Below are positions 10,678-23,032 of a stretch of DNA of 64,000 nucleotides, one piece after another (the stretch's first letter is position 1; each line of letters begins with the position of its first letter). The stretch is from NCBI GenBank assembly GCA_945859605.1, contig OX243812.1:45053509-45117508 (forward strand). Direction: 5' to 3'. This DNA comes from Lumbricus rubellus (Eukaryota; Annelida; Clitellata; Crassiclitellata; Lumbricidae). Below the pieces are notes generated by a model. That model saw only the letters and a program-made list of their open reading frames with translations, was not told the origin of the DNA and did no database searches. Made by a program: the position numbers and the translations under genes.

Positions 10678-12929
10678 TGTAACGCCCGCCCCTGCGTACG
10701 CTCCCGGAGTCGCCACTTCCGGTCCGACGCGCGAAGGGACCGCGTACTGCTGTAGGTCGTAGTTCAGAGAGATAGAGGGAGGAAGAGAGGCGGTAGCTTC
10801 GGGATTCGAATCCCGTCGAGTCCGAGACGGCCAAGTGTCTCGGCCTCCTACCCCTCTGTATGAGACTGGGGCCTTGCTGGCCAGTCTTTCGCTCCGGCGC
10901 AGGATGCCTGGATTGACCGGAAGGGAGAGATCCTTAGGCCTAGCGCCCAAACTTCTTTCCAGGCCGATGGCTGAGTGGTAAAGCGCGTCTATGGTACCTA
11001 TAGGAGACCTTTGTCTCGAGTTCGAACCCACAGCAGTTTTTGGTGATGTTCGAGGCGTCGTTTCTAATCGTTCGATCCTCGCGACAACTTCTGTCAGCGC
11101 TTCCCTGACATTGTCCTGTACGGAAGAAATCGCTTCTTGTGTATTCCTTACCTCACCTCGCACGGAGGAGATAGCCTCTTGTGTATCTCTAGCGTGTGAC
11201 TGCATGGCATCTTGTGTATCTCTAGCGTGTGACTGCATGGCATCTTGTGTAGACTTAGCGTTCGACTGCATTGCCTCAAGCAATATCCCCATCTCAAAGG
11301 CAGAGGGTGGTCTGGAAGGTTGCAAGGGAGTTGATGTTCTGCTCTGCTCCATGGCGCTATATAAGTTTCAATAATTTAACTTCCTAGGGCTAGCAAGAAC
11401 TAAGACAGTAAATTTAATTAGTATTTCTTATCAATCCTGAAGACAAAGATTATTAAATATTATTCAGTGCAATTCAGACATTGAGCACAATGTAGAAAGA
11501 AAATGTAATTATGCAAGTCAATGCCCAAAAATATAATTGTTCAAGTCAATGCAAAGACATATAATTATACCGGTCAATGCAAACACCCTAGATCGGAGTA
11601 TGTCTAACTTTTATCCCCAATTTAGCTCTCAAGTGCATGAATGAATTTCCAGTTCGCCCAATATTTCTACACCGCCCGTCGCGTTATACCCTTTTAACTA
11701 GACTGTACCTGATATCCGAAGGCAGGGAACAAAGCAGGCGAAGTGCGAAGGGTGACGACAAAGAGTGCGACGAATCCAGGAAAGCGTCGAGGAATATTGG
11801 GGACGTCGACGGTGAAGCCCCGGAAGAAACCAGCGAAGACCAACGCAGGTTTGACGGTAGAACCGAGATGGCGCGACGAGAATGCGTGATCCACTTCGCG
11901 ATTAAAATAACAAATTGACGCCACTTGGGCCACCAATGCAGAAAATAACCACTTGGTGAATATTTCCAAGTAAACAGAACAGATGTCGCTCCAGCGAACC
12001 GGAGAACAGAAGTCTGACGCGGTAGGCTTAATTCCAAGAATGAACCGCCGTGAAAATGCGCAGCTCCAATCACCACGTTGACGATTCGACGCTCAGAATG
12101 AGTCACTCCATGTGACGATGCAGAAAATAATACAGCGGCACTAAATCCTGGCCTTACTTCGAATACAATCCGGCTTCGAACCTAACACTTTATCATCGAG
12201 AGTCGTACCTAAGCAGTAACTAATGCAGCGCCACTAAAATCGGGCTTCACTTCAATAAAAACCCTCAGTTCGAATCTTAATATTTATCTTGCCAATAATA
12301 CGTCTTTACTCCTTGAAGACTCGGTCACGACTGCCTCGGTTGCGCGGTCTTCTTCTATATCGGCCTCGGGTGACGTAGGACGCGAACTACTGCGCATGCG
12401 CTGCACGTGCTGTCATCACGTAGGGCAGCGTGACCCGGCGTGATGGAAAATACCGACACACGAGTCCATGCTGCATGCACAAACTACACGCAACCGGCCA
12501 GCAGGGTATATCGCTCCGTCCGTCTGCCCATCCGTCTATATGTACTGCTCCGGCACTGCGTCTGTCAGCCTGCTTGTCCGCCTGGCCGTATCGGTCGGTC
12601 GTATCGGCCGACTCCTCTTCCTCCTTTTCGGCCGACCCTCCATTTCACGCAAGTGTGTGAAAGACTCGATCAATAATCTGGTAGCTATGGCGACGGCTTA
12701 CGTCATGGCCTTAAAATCGTGTCGAGCACGATCTCAATATTAAAATCTAGGTCACCAATATTATCTAGGTCACCGAATGCAGCTCAAGAATATTAATTTT
12801 TAATTTTATAATATAAATATATAATTATTGGACCCCGAAAATACCATGCAGAATTCAAGGAAATAATGATATAATATATATATAATAGAAACCAAAAATA
12901 CGTGGCGGCTGGGTATCCCAGTCGTGACA
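10678..12929 (-). repeat. 3' LTR of the gag-only element (2252 bp)
   Basis: Nearly identical to the right LTR: I saw about five differences, for example GGCCGATGG versus GGTCGATGG and GACATTG versus GTATTG. This LTR holds the unbroken first part of the gag frame, beginning at an ATG at 11352 on the minus strand and running out of the LTR into flanking DNA. A purine-rich tract (minus strand GGTGAGAG) abuts its inner edge at 12930. Confidence 0.92.
10963..11035 (+). other. Class II tRNA-like segment inside the LTR
   Basis: It contains an A-box-like TGGCTGAGTGGT, a 5-bp anticodon-type stem around GGTACCT, a perfect GAGAC/GTCTC variable-arm hairpin and a B-box-like GAGTTCGAACCC. The acceptor and T stems pair poorly and position 33 is not T, so it is not a functional tRNA. 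A copy lies at the equivalent position in the other LTR (about 18830-18902). It overlaps gag coding on the other strand. Confidence 0.45.
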
Positions 12930-15900
12930 CTCTCACCGGCCATCCCTCGAATTTCTGGCTCTATTTAATTGGACAAATGGAGCCTGAAATTCTGTAAGAC
13001 TCTACTCCGATTTTTTTACATTAAAAGTGTTAAAATTAAATGCATAAATCAAAAAATATGCCATGAACAATTATAGCAGCAGCGTCGAACAGCGTTCAGC
13101 GATAAGCAATGAGCACTGATTCAAAGTTCAGCATAAAGCATTATTTCCATATCAGTTAGAGTCACTGTGTTTTTATATAGCGCCAAGTTCGATAAACATG
13201 TAAACATTTATATATGTCTATTTATAGGTCTACTTTTATCACAAGCCTACTTCAGTCCAGTACCATGCAGAAAATTCAATGGCAAACCCCAACCTAATTC
13301 CACAGACAGCAATTTAGTCTTGACCCCAGAGGTCATCATAATTAGCCTATCACTTAAGCTTATCACGGCGTTTCCACACACACGAGGTTTCTTAGGCTTA
13401 TCCTGTGGTAAAATTCTGTGTTTACAGAATATAAGCTTACCCAACAGTTCGCCAAAACCTCCAGTTAACGCCTAATTACAATTCTATTCTCTAATAACGG
13501 CCTTTAACACCATAGCCTATAATAGCACATAGCTAACTCCAATGATTAACTGCCTGTCCGTGTATTACTATTAAAATTTGCCATAGAGAAGTCAGCATAA
13601 TATCCATCTAACAATAGGCCTAGACCTGATATTAATATAACATTCCTCATTAATCCTATTTAGTAACCGAGAATAAAATAACCGACTTATTAGGCCTGAG
13701 CCATAGGCCCTACAAGCAATGTGTACAAACAGCCCTGCACAATATAGTAGGCTGTAACCTAAGTTTATATTCTATGCGTGCCATGTCTATGTCCCAGCGA
13801 TATTAATTTTAATTAATAGGCTCCATTAGCCAATGCACAGAACACTTACAGTAACATCAGGTTAATTAGGTCGACTTAATATAGTTCAGTTTACACTAAA
13901 GTACAAGGTTACACTGTAATCTCGTTTATGATATAGCGTAATCAAAGTTAATTATCATAGGCCTATGTCTGTAATTATCAGAGGCTCATCATGATTAAGA
14001 GGCTAAAATTAAGCATACTGTCTATGCACGAATCTATATACTATTATTATTAATTCACAGTCATTGCTGTCTTCTTATTTTACGTCTATATTTTAATCAT
14101 AATATTATGTTTTAACTTAGCATGAATATAGTGTATCTAGGTCATCCTTCTTTCCTTCAGTCTATCATTTAGTCGTATACATTAGACAGACCACACAGGC
14201 CGTGGGAGAATCACGGTCGACGGTCCTCGGCGTCTCTTTGATGAGCCGAGACCGGAGCGCGCCGACTCATCTCCCCCCTCCGCGGCGACTCTCCACACCG
14301 TGGGAGTTAAGACAACTAAACATCGATGTTCACAGGTCCACGTGCATCATATGACGACAAAGTCGCACTGGAGAGATTCAACCGAACCCACTAAGGCCTC
14401 AAATTAATCATTCATAAAGTTAGGATATACACTGATCCAAATATTGATCCGTACACAGTGTACACATAAGTCGTATAACCACAATATATACACACCAGTC
14501 CATATAGACAAACTGAAACTTAGGCCATTCCTGCATCGTATTAAAACCCTTGCAGACCGATTAATAATAATATTATTATTAAATTATCCTGCGGAATTAT
14601 AGGCTACCAGTTCTACAGTTAATAATATAAACCGCCACAATATTAATATACTCAGCCGTGAATCTCATTAGCTTTCACTTTCAATCAGGCCGAGCACAAC
14701 ATTAAGGCACACGTTGCACGGCTGAATAATTATTATATAAAATCCAGCGATTTATCCACAATAGGCCTATAATAAAATATCATTGTCAACTATGCCTTAG
14801 ATATTATTATTAGCATATATAGGCCTACAGAGAGAGAATATATATTTATAATCCTTTTTTCTACGGGTTACTCAATCTAGACCCATATAATTTTTAGGTA
14901 ACCAATATATTAATTTAATTTGGCCTATATAAGCCGAACAAAATAATATAATATTATCCATTCCAGTTTATCTATATGCTAATTCTTCTTATGATTTCTG
15001 AACTACAACATATATATATATAGGCCTATACACATTTATGTCAGGTAAATATTATTATTAAATCAAGCATCTAGAAATTATATAAGCCTACCAGCCGTTA
15101 ACCGGTATAATATTATTATCACTTATAGGCCTACCTTAAACCTTTAATTTAATATTATAATGGCATATCCTCTAGGCCTATAACAATATTTATGTGGCGC
15201 CTTGCACCATGTACATTAATGTAATTACTACAGCTGTGCAAAGCAGAACATAGAGGCCTATGTACCTTAATCTTATCCATGCAACCTATATATATAATTA
15301 TATATACAATCTTATCGCTGCCAGCCAGATAAAACTCACAGGTCTTCAGCGATGCAGTAAAACGCTAAGGGGCCTATGCAACATTTATCTAGCGCCATTT
15401 TAAATCATCACTAATGCATCTATTCACTTAATATTATTTATCTGCTATGCTATGATCACGAAATCTTATGTAGACCTATCCCTGCCTCAAAACCTAATAA
15501 TGAATGAATTAATTAATCACGCTATTTATATATATGCAGCGAAACATAAGCCTATTATTATAATTATAAAACAGGACATCTAAGGTCACACAATTATTAT
15601 CATCCTAGCCAACGCCTTAATGAAAACAAGGCGACCTTAGCCATTATAACATATATATCTCCTCAGGTCAGAAAATCATTCATATAGCGCCAACTAATTG
15701 ATGTAGCGCCAAACCACAATATATATCATCCGAAGCAAAATTAAAACCTGTCCATCGTTATAATGCAATGCAATTATTAATTTATGCAATTCAGCACAAA
15801 TACACAGATCAGTCAACCTACAATACAACATTACAGCTCTTACACAGTAACTCACACATGTAAAAACCATTACATGTAAAAATAACTCATTTTCATCACA

Positions 15901-15991
15901 ATTGAACAAAAAAAATGTTACAGATACTTCTGCATTCAGAATCTCCGCCATTACACGGTCATCAGCAAAGGTCACCAGATGACCTTCAGTT
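12930..15991. other. Non-coding internal region of the gag-only element
   Basis: Three kilobases of AT-rich DNA between gag and the 3' LTR, where pol would normally lie. It holds no long ORF and is rich in TAGGCCTA octamers. A GC-rich island at about 14196-14305 contains an inverted repeat (CGGTCCTCGGC at 14221 with GCCGAGACCGG ending 14255) that could fold as a hairpin. Confidence 0.75.
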
Positions 15992-18960
15992 CTATCCATC
16001 GGGTAGTGGGCAAGACTTCAACCGGGGAGCTTTGTCACTCATAGTGAACCAGCGGCGTCCCTCCGGTTGTGCGTACTGTTCCCACCGATCCACCTGGTCT
16101 CTGATATGATCTGGGGTGGGCGCGCGTGCGGCGAACACACGACCAGTGCTAGGGTTGTCCTGATTATCGCCCACCGGTCGATCAAGATTGTCGCCAGGTG
16201 GATTCTGTTGCTGCTGCCGAAGTGGACATCTGCTTAGCAAGTGCGAGCTAGAGTCGCAGTAGAAACAGCGCCGACCCTCTCTTGGCGAATTCCGACCAAC
16301 GTTAGGATTGTCGGGATTATCGCTCACACCTTGACCGGGGTTATCACCAGGCGGGTTCTGCTGCCGTTGTCGGAATGGGCAATCCCGGGCGATATGATTT
16401 GTAATTCGGTTACAGGCGTAACATCTTCGCTCCGATCGTCCAACTTCCGGTCCCGCCGCCTGTCGGTACCAGCAGGCGGAACTCCCATGGCCTGTTCTAT
16501 TACAGATCGAACAGCGTTGGTTATTCCGCCAGTTATTTCCGTTTGAACCGTTCTGATCTCTCCACGACCCGCGATTATTATAGTCTCTGGATTGTGGCGC
16601 CGACACCGGTTGACCCCGTTGTCTCTTCATTTGCTCCATCTCTTCTTTCATTTGCTTCATCTGTCGTTCTAGATTATCGAAGTCCGATTCTTCCTCTTCT
16701 TTGACAGCGTTGACTCGTCCATGCCGTCGTTCGTGCTGCTCATGGCTACTAACTTCCGCTTTCTGGTAGCCGTCCAACCTCATAGCTACCTTGTACGCTT
16801 CGTCAAGGGACTTCGGTTCTCGTTCCCTAATCTTCAGAGCGAGATTTCGGTCGCCCAAGGCATCCACGAATGCCCGAATAGCGATGGCTTCGCTGTGCGC
16901 TGTCGATGAGCCAGGATACGCTCGCGACGACAAAAGCCGAATATCATCGACCAATACTCCCAGGTCTTCGTCGCCTTTCTGCTTCCGGGTGCTAAGTTGC
17001 GTCTGGAACAGGGTCTGTTGCTCCGCATTACCGTACCGTTCCCGAAGTCGTTGGACCAAAGCCGTCCAAGTATCCACGTTCGACTCGCTCAGCAAATGGG
17101 TCGCCGGTTCGACTAAGGAGACGACCAGTTGATTAAATTTCTCATCGTCCGACCAGTCATTGTTCTTTGCGCATACGGTGAATTTGCGCAAAAAGACTTC
17201 CACATCAGTCCTTCCGCTGTACGATCCAAGTTTCGCCCATTGCTTCGGTTTAGGAGGCGAAGCCGACGACGATTTGATCTCAGCCGCTTTAGCTGTCGTA
17301 GAGGGAGTCGGTTCCGGTTCTTTTCTCGTTCCCACAGTGCTACTCGTCGGAAGTTCCCAGTCGCCTGTTGTCTGTGTCGCCACTGATGTCATAGGGACCG
17401 TTTTGGCGGGGCCGACGGAAGCGTTGACAGGCGCCAGCACCTTCGTCTCATTTACCGCCGACATCGCCGCTTTATTGTCGTCGGTTGTTTCACCTTTATT
17501 CAGATACGTCGGTTTCAGAAGCGCTTGACGAGGCAGTTCGACGTCACGACTAAATCCAAAATTCTGAGCACCGAGGCATGAGTTCATCCTCGCCGACTCC
17601 ACGACGGTTGGCCACCGAGGAAAGGCGACGTCGCTGGTACGAGGCGGATTGAGACAGCGAAGCGGATCGAGCCACGCCCGGTTGTCGATGCTGTTGTAGA
17701 GCGCGTTCGGAGCGTAGTTCGGAGCGTAGTTCAGAGCGTAGTTCGGAGCGTAGTTCGGAGCAGCCATCCATGACACGTATGGATGCTCAGGGTGTGCGCT
17801 CGGTTGCATCCAGTCGACCGCAGCTGTCACCACTGGACCAGGTCGAAGGTCGGGTCGAGCGTAGTCTCGACCAACCATGGTCGAAGTAACCCGACCATCG
17901 AAGATGTGATCTGGCATCGCGTAGTAGGTCGGCATTCCCGACGTTGGCTGGAGAGCGTCGACCCGATTTGCCGTCACTTCCGTTCTTGGCTGATCCGGGA
18001 ACACGAACGGTTCTTGCATCCTCCATCGTGGATCAAGTCGAGAGTAGGCGCCGTAGATGGGCGATGAAGAGGTCAAGTGAATTGGGTCGACCTTATCACC
18101 CCCCTCCCGCAAATTATTATTAGCAATCGGTTTATTTATTTCAAAATTTCTGAACTCCGATTGCTGTGCTGCTTGCATTTTTTTATCAGTTATTTTCACA
18201 GTTTTAGGTCTAGATTCCATTATTTTGCTAACTTCAATGTCTACACTACCATCATCAGACATAACTTCAACATTATCAACAAATTCACTTTCTTTTAGTT
18301 TCCTCTCAGTTTCTTCCCTTTCCCTTCTTCTTTGTACAGATTCCGGAACACATCCTCCTTTATCAAAAGCCCAGTTTGCCACTGTTACACCATCTGGGAA
18401 AAAATCGCTAGGACTAATCCAACCCCAGTTATCGCTAGGGGCGATGGCCCTTTCACTTATCTGTTCTGGCCTCTTCCATACCTGCTTTAACCTCTCTCCA
18501 CCCAAATCTCCAGAACTATTTCGACCCCACTCGCTGGGACCAATTGTAACGCCCGCCCCTGCGTACGCTCCCGGAGTCGCCACTTCCGGTCCGACGCGCG
18601 AAGGGACCGCGTACTGCTGTAGGTCGTAGTTCAGAGAGATAGAGGGAGGAAGAGAGGCGGTAGCTTCGGGATTCGAATCCCGTCGAGTCCGAGACGGCCA
18701 AGTGTCTCGGCCTCCTACCCCTCTGTATGAGACTGGGGCCTTGCTGGCCAGTCTTTCGCTCCGGCGCAGGATGCCTGGATTGACCGGAAGGGAGAGATCC
18801 TTAGGCCTAGCGCCCAAACTTCTTTCCAGGTCGATGGCTGAGTGGTAAAGCGCGTCTATGGTACCTATAGGAGACCTTTGTCTCGAGTTCGAACCCACAG
18901 CAGTTTTTGGTGATGTTCGAGGCGTCGTTTCTAATCGTTCGATCCTCGCGACAACTTCTG
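15992..18960 (-). CDS. gag: Gag polyprotein of the gag-only LTR element
   Basis: A structural protein that would assemble particles packaging the element's RNA. The open frame encodes about 970-990 residues. The first ~110 lie inside the 5' LTR. The retrotransposon-gag domain is near residues 560-720 (Y-S-G-R-T-D-V-E-V-F-L start, L-R-E-R-Y-G core). Three zinc knuckles follow: C-S-I-C...H...C, C-Y-A-C...H...C and C-F-Y-C...H...C. Codons for V-T-I-G-P-S-E-W-G overlap the primer binding site. The natural start is probably the ATG at 19218 in the LTR, but a one-base length change near 18973 breaks the frame in this LTR; the 3' LTR copy is intact there. Confidence 0.85.
18522..18544 (-). other. 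Putative primer binding site of the gag-only element
   Basis: Directly inside the 5' LTR the minus strand reads TGGTCCCAGCGAGTGGGG, starting with the TGG expected for pairing with a tRNA CCA end. The implied tRNA 3' end resembles a Leu-type tRNA, but I cannot confirm the isoacceptor. It lies inside the gag reading frame. Confidence 0.6.
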
Positions 18961-20795
18961 TCAGCGCTTCCCTGTATTGTCCTGTACGGAAGAAATCGCT
19001 TCTTGTGTATTCCTTACCTCACCTCGCACGGAGGAGATAGCCTCTTGTGTATCTCTAGCGTGTGACTGCATGGCATCTTGTGTATCTCTAGCGTGTGACT
19101 GCATGGCATCTTGTGTAGACTTAGCGTTCGACTGCATTGCCTCAAGCAATATCCCCATCTCAAAGGCAGAGGGTGGTCTGGAAGGTTGCAAGGGAGTTGA
19201 TGTTCTGCTCTGCTCCATGGCGCTATATAAGTTTCAATAATTTAACTTCCTAGGGCTAGCAAGAACTAAGACAGTAAATTTAATTAGTATTTCTTATCAA
19301 TCCTGAAGACAAAGATTATTAAATATTATTCAGTGCAATTCAGACATTGAGCACAATGTAGAAAGAAAATGTAATTATGCAAGTCAATGCCCAAAAATAT
19401 AATTGTTCAAGTCAATGCAAAGACATATAATTATACCGGTCAATGCAAACACCCTAGATCGGAGTATGTCTAACTTTTATCCCCAATTTAGCTCTCAAGT
19501 GCATGAATGAATTTCCAGTTCGCCCAATATTTCTACACCGCCCGTCGCGTTATACCCTTTTAACTAGACTGTACCTGATATCCGAAGGCAGGGAACAAAG
19601 CAGGCGAAGTACGAAGGGTGACGACAAAGAGTGCGACGAATCCAGGAAAGCGTCGAGGAATATTGGGGACGTCGACGGTGAAGCCCCGGAAGAAACCAGC
19701 GAAGACCAACGCAGGTTTGACGGTAGAACCGAGATGGCGCGACGAGAATGCGTGATCCACTTCGCGATTAAAATAACAAATTGACGCCACTTGGGCCACC
19801 AATGCAGAAAATAACCACTTGGTGAATATTTCCAAGTAAACAGAACAGATGTCGCTCCAGCGAACCGGAGAACAGAAGTCTGACGCGGTAGGCTTAATTC
19901 CAAGAATGAACCGCCGTGAAAATGCGCAGCTCCAATCACCACGTTGACGATTCGACGCTCAGAATGAGTCACTCCATGTGACGATGCAGAAAATAATACA
20001 GCGGCACTAAATCCTGGCCTTACTTCGAATACAATCCGGCTTCGAACCTAACACTTTATCATCGAGAGTCGTACCTAAGCAGTAACTAATGCAGCGCCAC
20101 TAAAATCGGGCTTCACTTCAATAAAAACCCTCAGTTCGAATCTTAATATTTATCTTGCCAATAATACGTCTTTACTCCTTGAAGACTCGGTCACGACTGC
20201 CTCGGTTGCGCGGTCTTCTTCTATATCGGCCTCGGGTGACGTAGGACGCGAACTACTGCGCATGCGCTGCACGTGCTGTCATCACGTAGGGCAGCGTGAC
20301 CCGGCGTGATGGAAAATACCGACACACGAGTCCATGCTGCATGCACAAACTACACGCAACCGGCCAGCAGGGTATATCGCTCCGTCCGTCTGCCCATCCG
20401 TCTATATGTACTGCTCCGGCACTGCGTCTGTCAGCCTGCTTGTCCGCCTGGCCGTATCGGTCGGTCGTATCGGCCGACTCCTCTTCCTCCTTTTCGGCCG
20501 ACCCTCCATTTCACGCAAGTGTGTGAAAGACTCGATCAATAATCTGGTAGCTATGGCGACGGCTTACGTCATGGCCTTAAAATCGTGTCGAGCACGATCT
20601 CACTATTAAAATCTAGGTCACCAATATTATCTAGGTCACCGAATGCAGCTCAAGAATATTAATTTTTAATTTTATAATATAAATATATAATTATTGGACC
20701 CCGAAAATACCATGCAGAATTCAAGGAAATAATGATATAATATATATATAATAGAAACCAAAAATACGTGGCGGCTGGGTATCCCAGTCGTGACA
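18545..20795 (-). repeat. 5' LTR of the gag-only element (2251 bp)
   Basis: It is one base shorter than its partner. It carries CRE-like TTACGTCA near its upstream (U3) side and the first part of gag near its downstream side. An unusually long LTR. Confidence 0.92.
18961..19218 (-). pseudogene. N-terminal part of Gag within the 5' LTR, frameshifted
   Basis: It starts M-E-Q-S-R-T-S-T and contains repeated D-A-M-Q-S-H-A-R-D-T-Q heptad-like units, consistent with a coiled coil. In the 3' LTR the same frame continues into the rest of Gag. Here ACA is replaced by TA near 18973 and the frame is lost after V-Q-D-N. So this copy would not make full-length Gag from its own 5' LTR. Confidence 0.75.
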
Positions 20796-21035
20796 ATATA
20801 CCTGAGCAAATTCTGGCAGGGCAAAATTTCTGGCAGGGCAACAGGTAGGGCAACAGGTAGGGCAAAGGCTTTTTTGGTAGGGCATTTGCCCTGCCATGCC
20901 CTGGCGTAGCGCCGCCACTGCGTAGGTGTGAAGTGCGTCTACTGTTTCGACAGTTGTTTCATGCGTCTATTTCTTCTGCAGCGGAGACTTCTTCTCTCGA
21001 TGACATGCAAGCGCATCACTGTGAAAGCGACAGCG

Positions 21036-21037
21036 CG

Positions 21038-21070
<33 letters not shown>

Positions 21071-21072
21071 AT
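21036..21072. repeat. (CTG)n microsatellite
   Basis: About eleven CTG units. A GT-AG-type donor (CCGT|GTAAGT at about 21249) lies downstream, so a non-coding exon is possible but unsupported. Confidence 0.85.
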
Positions 21073-22850
21073 AGGCAGAGACAGAGACGGAGGACGGAGG
21101 AAGCGGAGGCGTGGGCTTACCATTCGTGCAGCTGGAAGAAAAGCGTTTCGGTCTGCGATTCAGACAGAAATGCCGCCCGCACCTGCAGTCAGCAGCTGGA
21201 CGGGAAGGAATGACGGATGACTGGATATTCTGAATCGAAGGAGTCCGTGTAAGTCGTCTCCAGAACATGCCTCTCTTCTTTCCTTGTTTAGAATTAATTT
21301 CGATTAACAGATAGCTGTACAAGATCTTCTGTGCTGCTTTCTGAAATGGATGCTACGAAAAGCGGAATAGTCATCAGCCTACATAATTATTAAATTCTCT
21401 GTAATAACGATTTTAAACGAGCGATACGGTATAGGGCTGCTATCTCTTTCTAAGAACTACTGTAGAGGATCACTTCGTTTTTTATAATTTTATTACCGTT
21501 TACTTATCAGTTCTGCTAGAGTGACATAATTATCTACAGAGAAGATGTTTTAAAGCGATGTTTCAGTCTGGTTTGACTTTCTTGCTTCGTGTATTTGTCT
21601 GCATACTTGCTGTATTTCATATTCCTTGGAAAATTAACCTATTCCGGTAATATTTAGAATATTTTTATCCTGTTGAATTTCTAATAACCATTTTTAGTCA
21701 TACGGAAATAGTCGAGATTTATTGTTATTTTTGTCCACGGATGAAATTATTTTTCAATTTGTTTGACAATTTCTTTTATTCATTTCAATGTAATATTCTA
21801 TAATGGTCTATTCTAACACCAGCATTTAGCCTAATCAAATAACAAAATTGCTTTATGCAGCTGAATATTTCGAAATATGTTGTCTAGATAATGTACTGAA
21901 TGACTTAAAATGAATAGGTTGCATAATCTTCGTCTTCGCATATCCTCCTTTTCCTTAAGAGTGACAGCGGTTAATACTTAGTAGTCACACTAGTCAAATA
22001 AAAGTAGATTTATCCCCAGGATGCTGCACAGATGACTTGTTGAACACTAATATTTCTTTACTTTTCTTACCTATTGAATATTTCTGACATTTCTCTTGAC
22101 TTCTGGTTTAACTTGCTTCTCTTATTACCAATAATAATTATTATTATTATTTGGATGTATTAAGTGATGTTTATTGTCTCGTTGTGCGTTTCCAAGTGTA
22201 GAATATAGGCCCATATAATTTCCAAGTGTAGAATATATCTATAGGCCTATATACTTTCTTGCTTACTTGAAAACGTTATGGAGGTGATATCGAAACGAAT
22301 CATTAAGTCACTTTCTTGAGAATTTGTCGACGGTCATTCGACTCAAATTGTAGAGATATGATTGGTGAGAGTCGGTCTGTCACTTTAATATATAAATGTC
22401 CTTTTGGTTTGCATTTACTGAGTTTATGTTGGCGTCTGGCGGAAGGCCAAATGTAGATTGTTTTCTTTCCGACGTCGGTTCACAACCAAAAATTATCTCA
22501 TAATGTCAAAGAAGAGTTGGTGAGTAAATTGAGGCGTCGTCTAATTCTAGAATCTAGAGTTCATGACCAGCTGCGCGCCAGTGCCTACAGACATCCTGTG
22601 GACAAGAGTACTAACCGCGCTTCTGTACATGCACATAGAGTTCAGTAGGCCTACATTATTATGCTGTCCACTGGGTCTCCCCATGATCCCAGTGAATGTT
22701 CATTGTTCAAGTCACCCGAAAGTACCAGCAGTAACTCAATACTTAGTGTTGTCTGTTATCTGACGCATCATCCATGGACTTTCAGAAGAGTTTTAAATAA
22801 TATCTGGACGATCGTCGCGGACAGTGGAGCGACAGGCAGAGCGAGCGCCT
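21073..22850. other. Unassigned AT-rich DNA
   Basis: No protein, RNA gene or bounded element was recognised. It includes an ATT microsatellite near 22127-22150 and a duplicated TTTCCAAGTGTAGAATAT motif near 22190-22240. Confidence 0.5.
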
Positions 22851-22855
22851 GCAGT

Positions 22856-23032
22856 AGGAGGAGGAGGAGGAGGAGGACGACGACGAGGAGGAGGAGGAGG
22901 AAGAGGAGGAAGAGGAGGAAGAGAAATACGAGAGGAGGAAGAGAAAAAAGAAGAGGATGAGAAAATGGAGGAAGAGTAGGAGAAGGCAGAGGAGGAGGAG
23001 GAGGAGGAGGAGGAAGAGGAGGAGAAGGTAGA
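22856..23032. repeat. (GAGGAG)n purine tract
   Basis: A polypurine strand of GAG, AAG and ACG triplets. The Arg/Lys-rich plus-strand and Pro/Leu-rich minus-strand ORFs are by-products. Long mirror-symmetric purine runs of this type can form triplex DNA. Confidence 0.9.

Larger units (their letters stand above)
10678..20795 (-). mobile_element. LTR retrotransposon encoding only Gag (TR-GAG-like)
   Basis: Two direct repeats (10678-12929 and 18545-20795) begin TGTAACGCCC and end GTCGTGACA on the plus strand. They are flanked by the 4-bp duplication ATAT (10674-10677 and 20796-20799). The element reads on the minus strand, so the 5' LTR is the right one. The internal 5.6 kb encodes a Gag with three zinc knuckles. 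No protease, RT or integrase exists: 12930-15991 has no meaningful ORF. This matches gag-only non-autonomous LTR elements that need a partner's Pol. Confidence 0.9.
9611..20920. mobile_element. hAT-like non-autonomous transposon with a nested LTR element
   Basis: It begins CAGTGGCGGCGCCAG and ends with the inverted CTGGCGTAGCGCCGCCACTG. The perfect outer TIR is 12 bp. A perfect 8-bp direct repeat CGTAGGTG flanks it (9603-9610 and 20921-20928), the hAT signature. Its own DNA is only 9611-10677 and 20800-20920; the rest is an inserted LTR retrotransposon. No transposase is encoded, so it would have depended on an autonomous hAT. Confidence 0.88.

Noticed and set aside
10963..11035. A functional tRNA gene
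   Set aside because: The acceptor and T stems do not pair well and position 33 is not T; it is kept only as a tRNA-like segment.
20939..21322. Ala/Cys repeat ORFs around the CTG run as a gene
   Set aside because: Only the triplet repeat and unrelated basic sequence are present; no domain, and the frame is not supported by splice or codon evidence.
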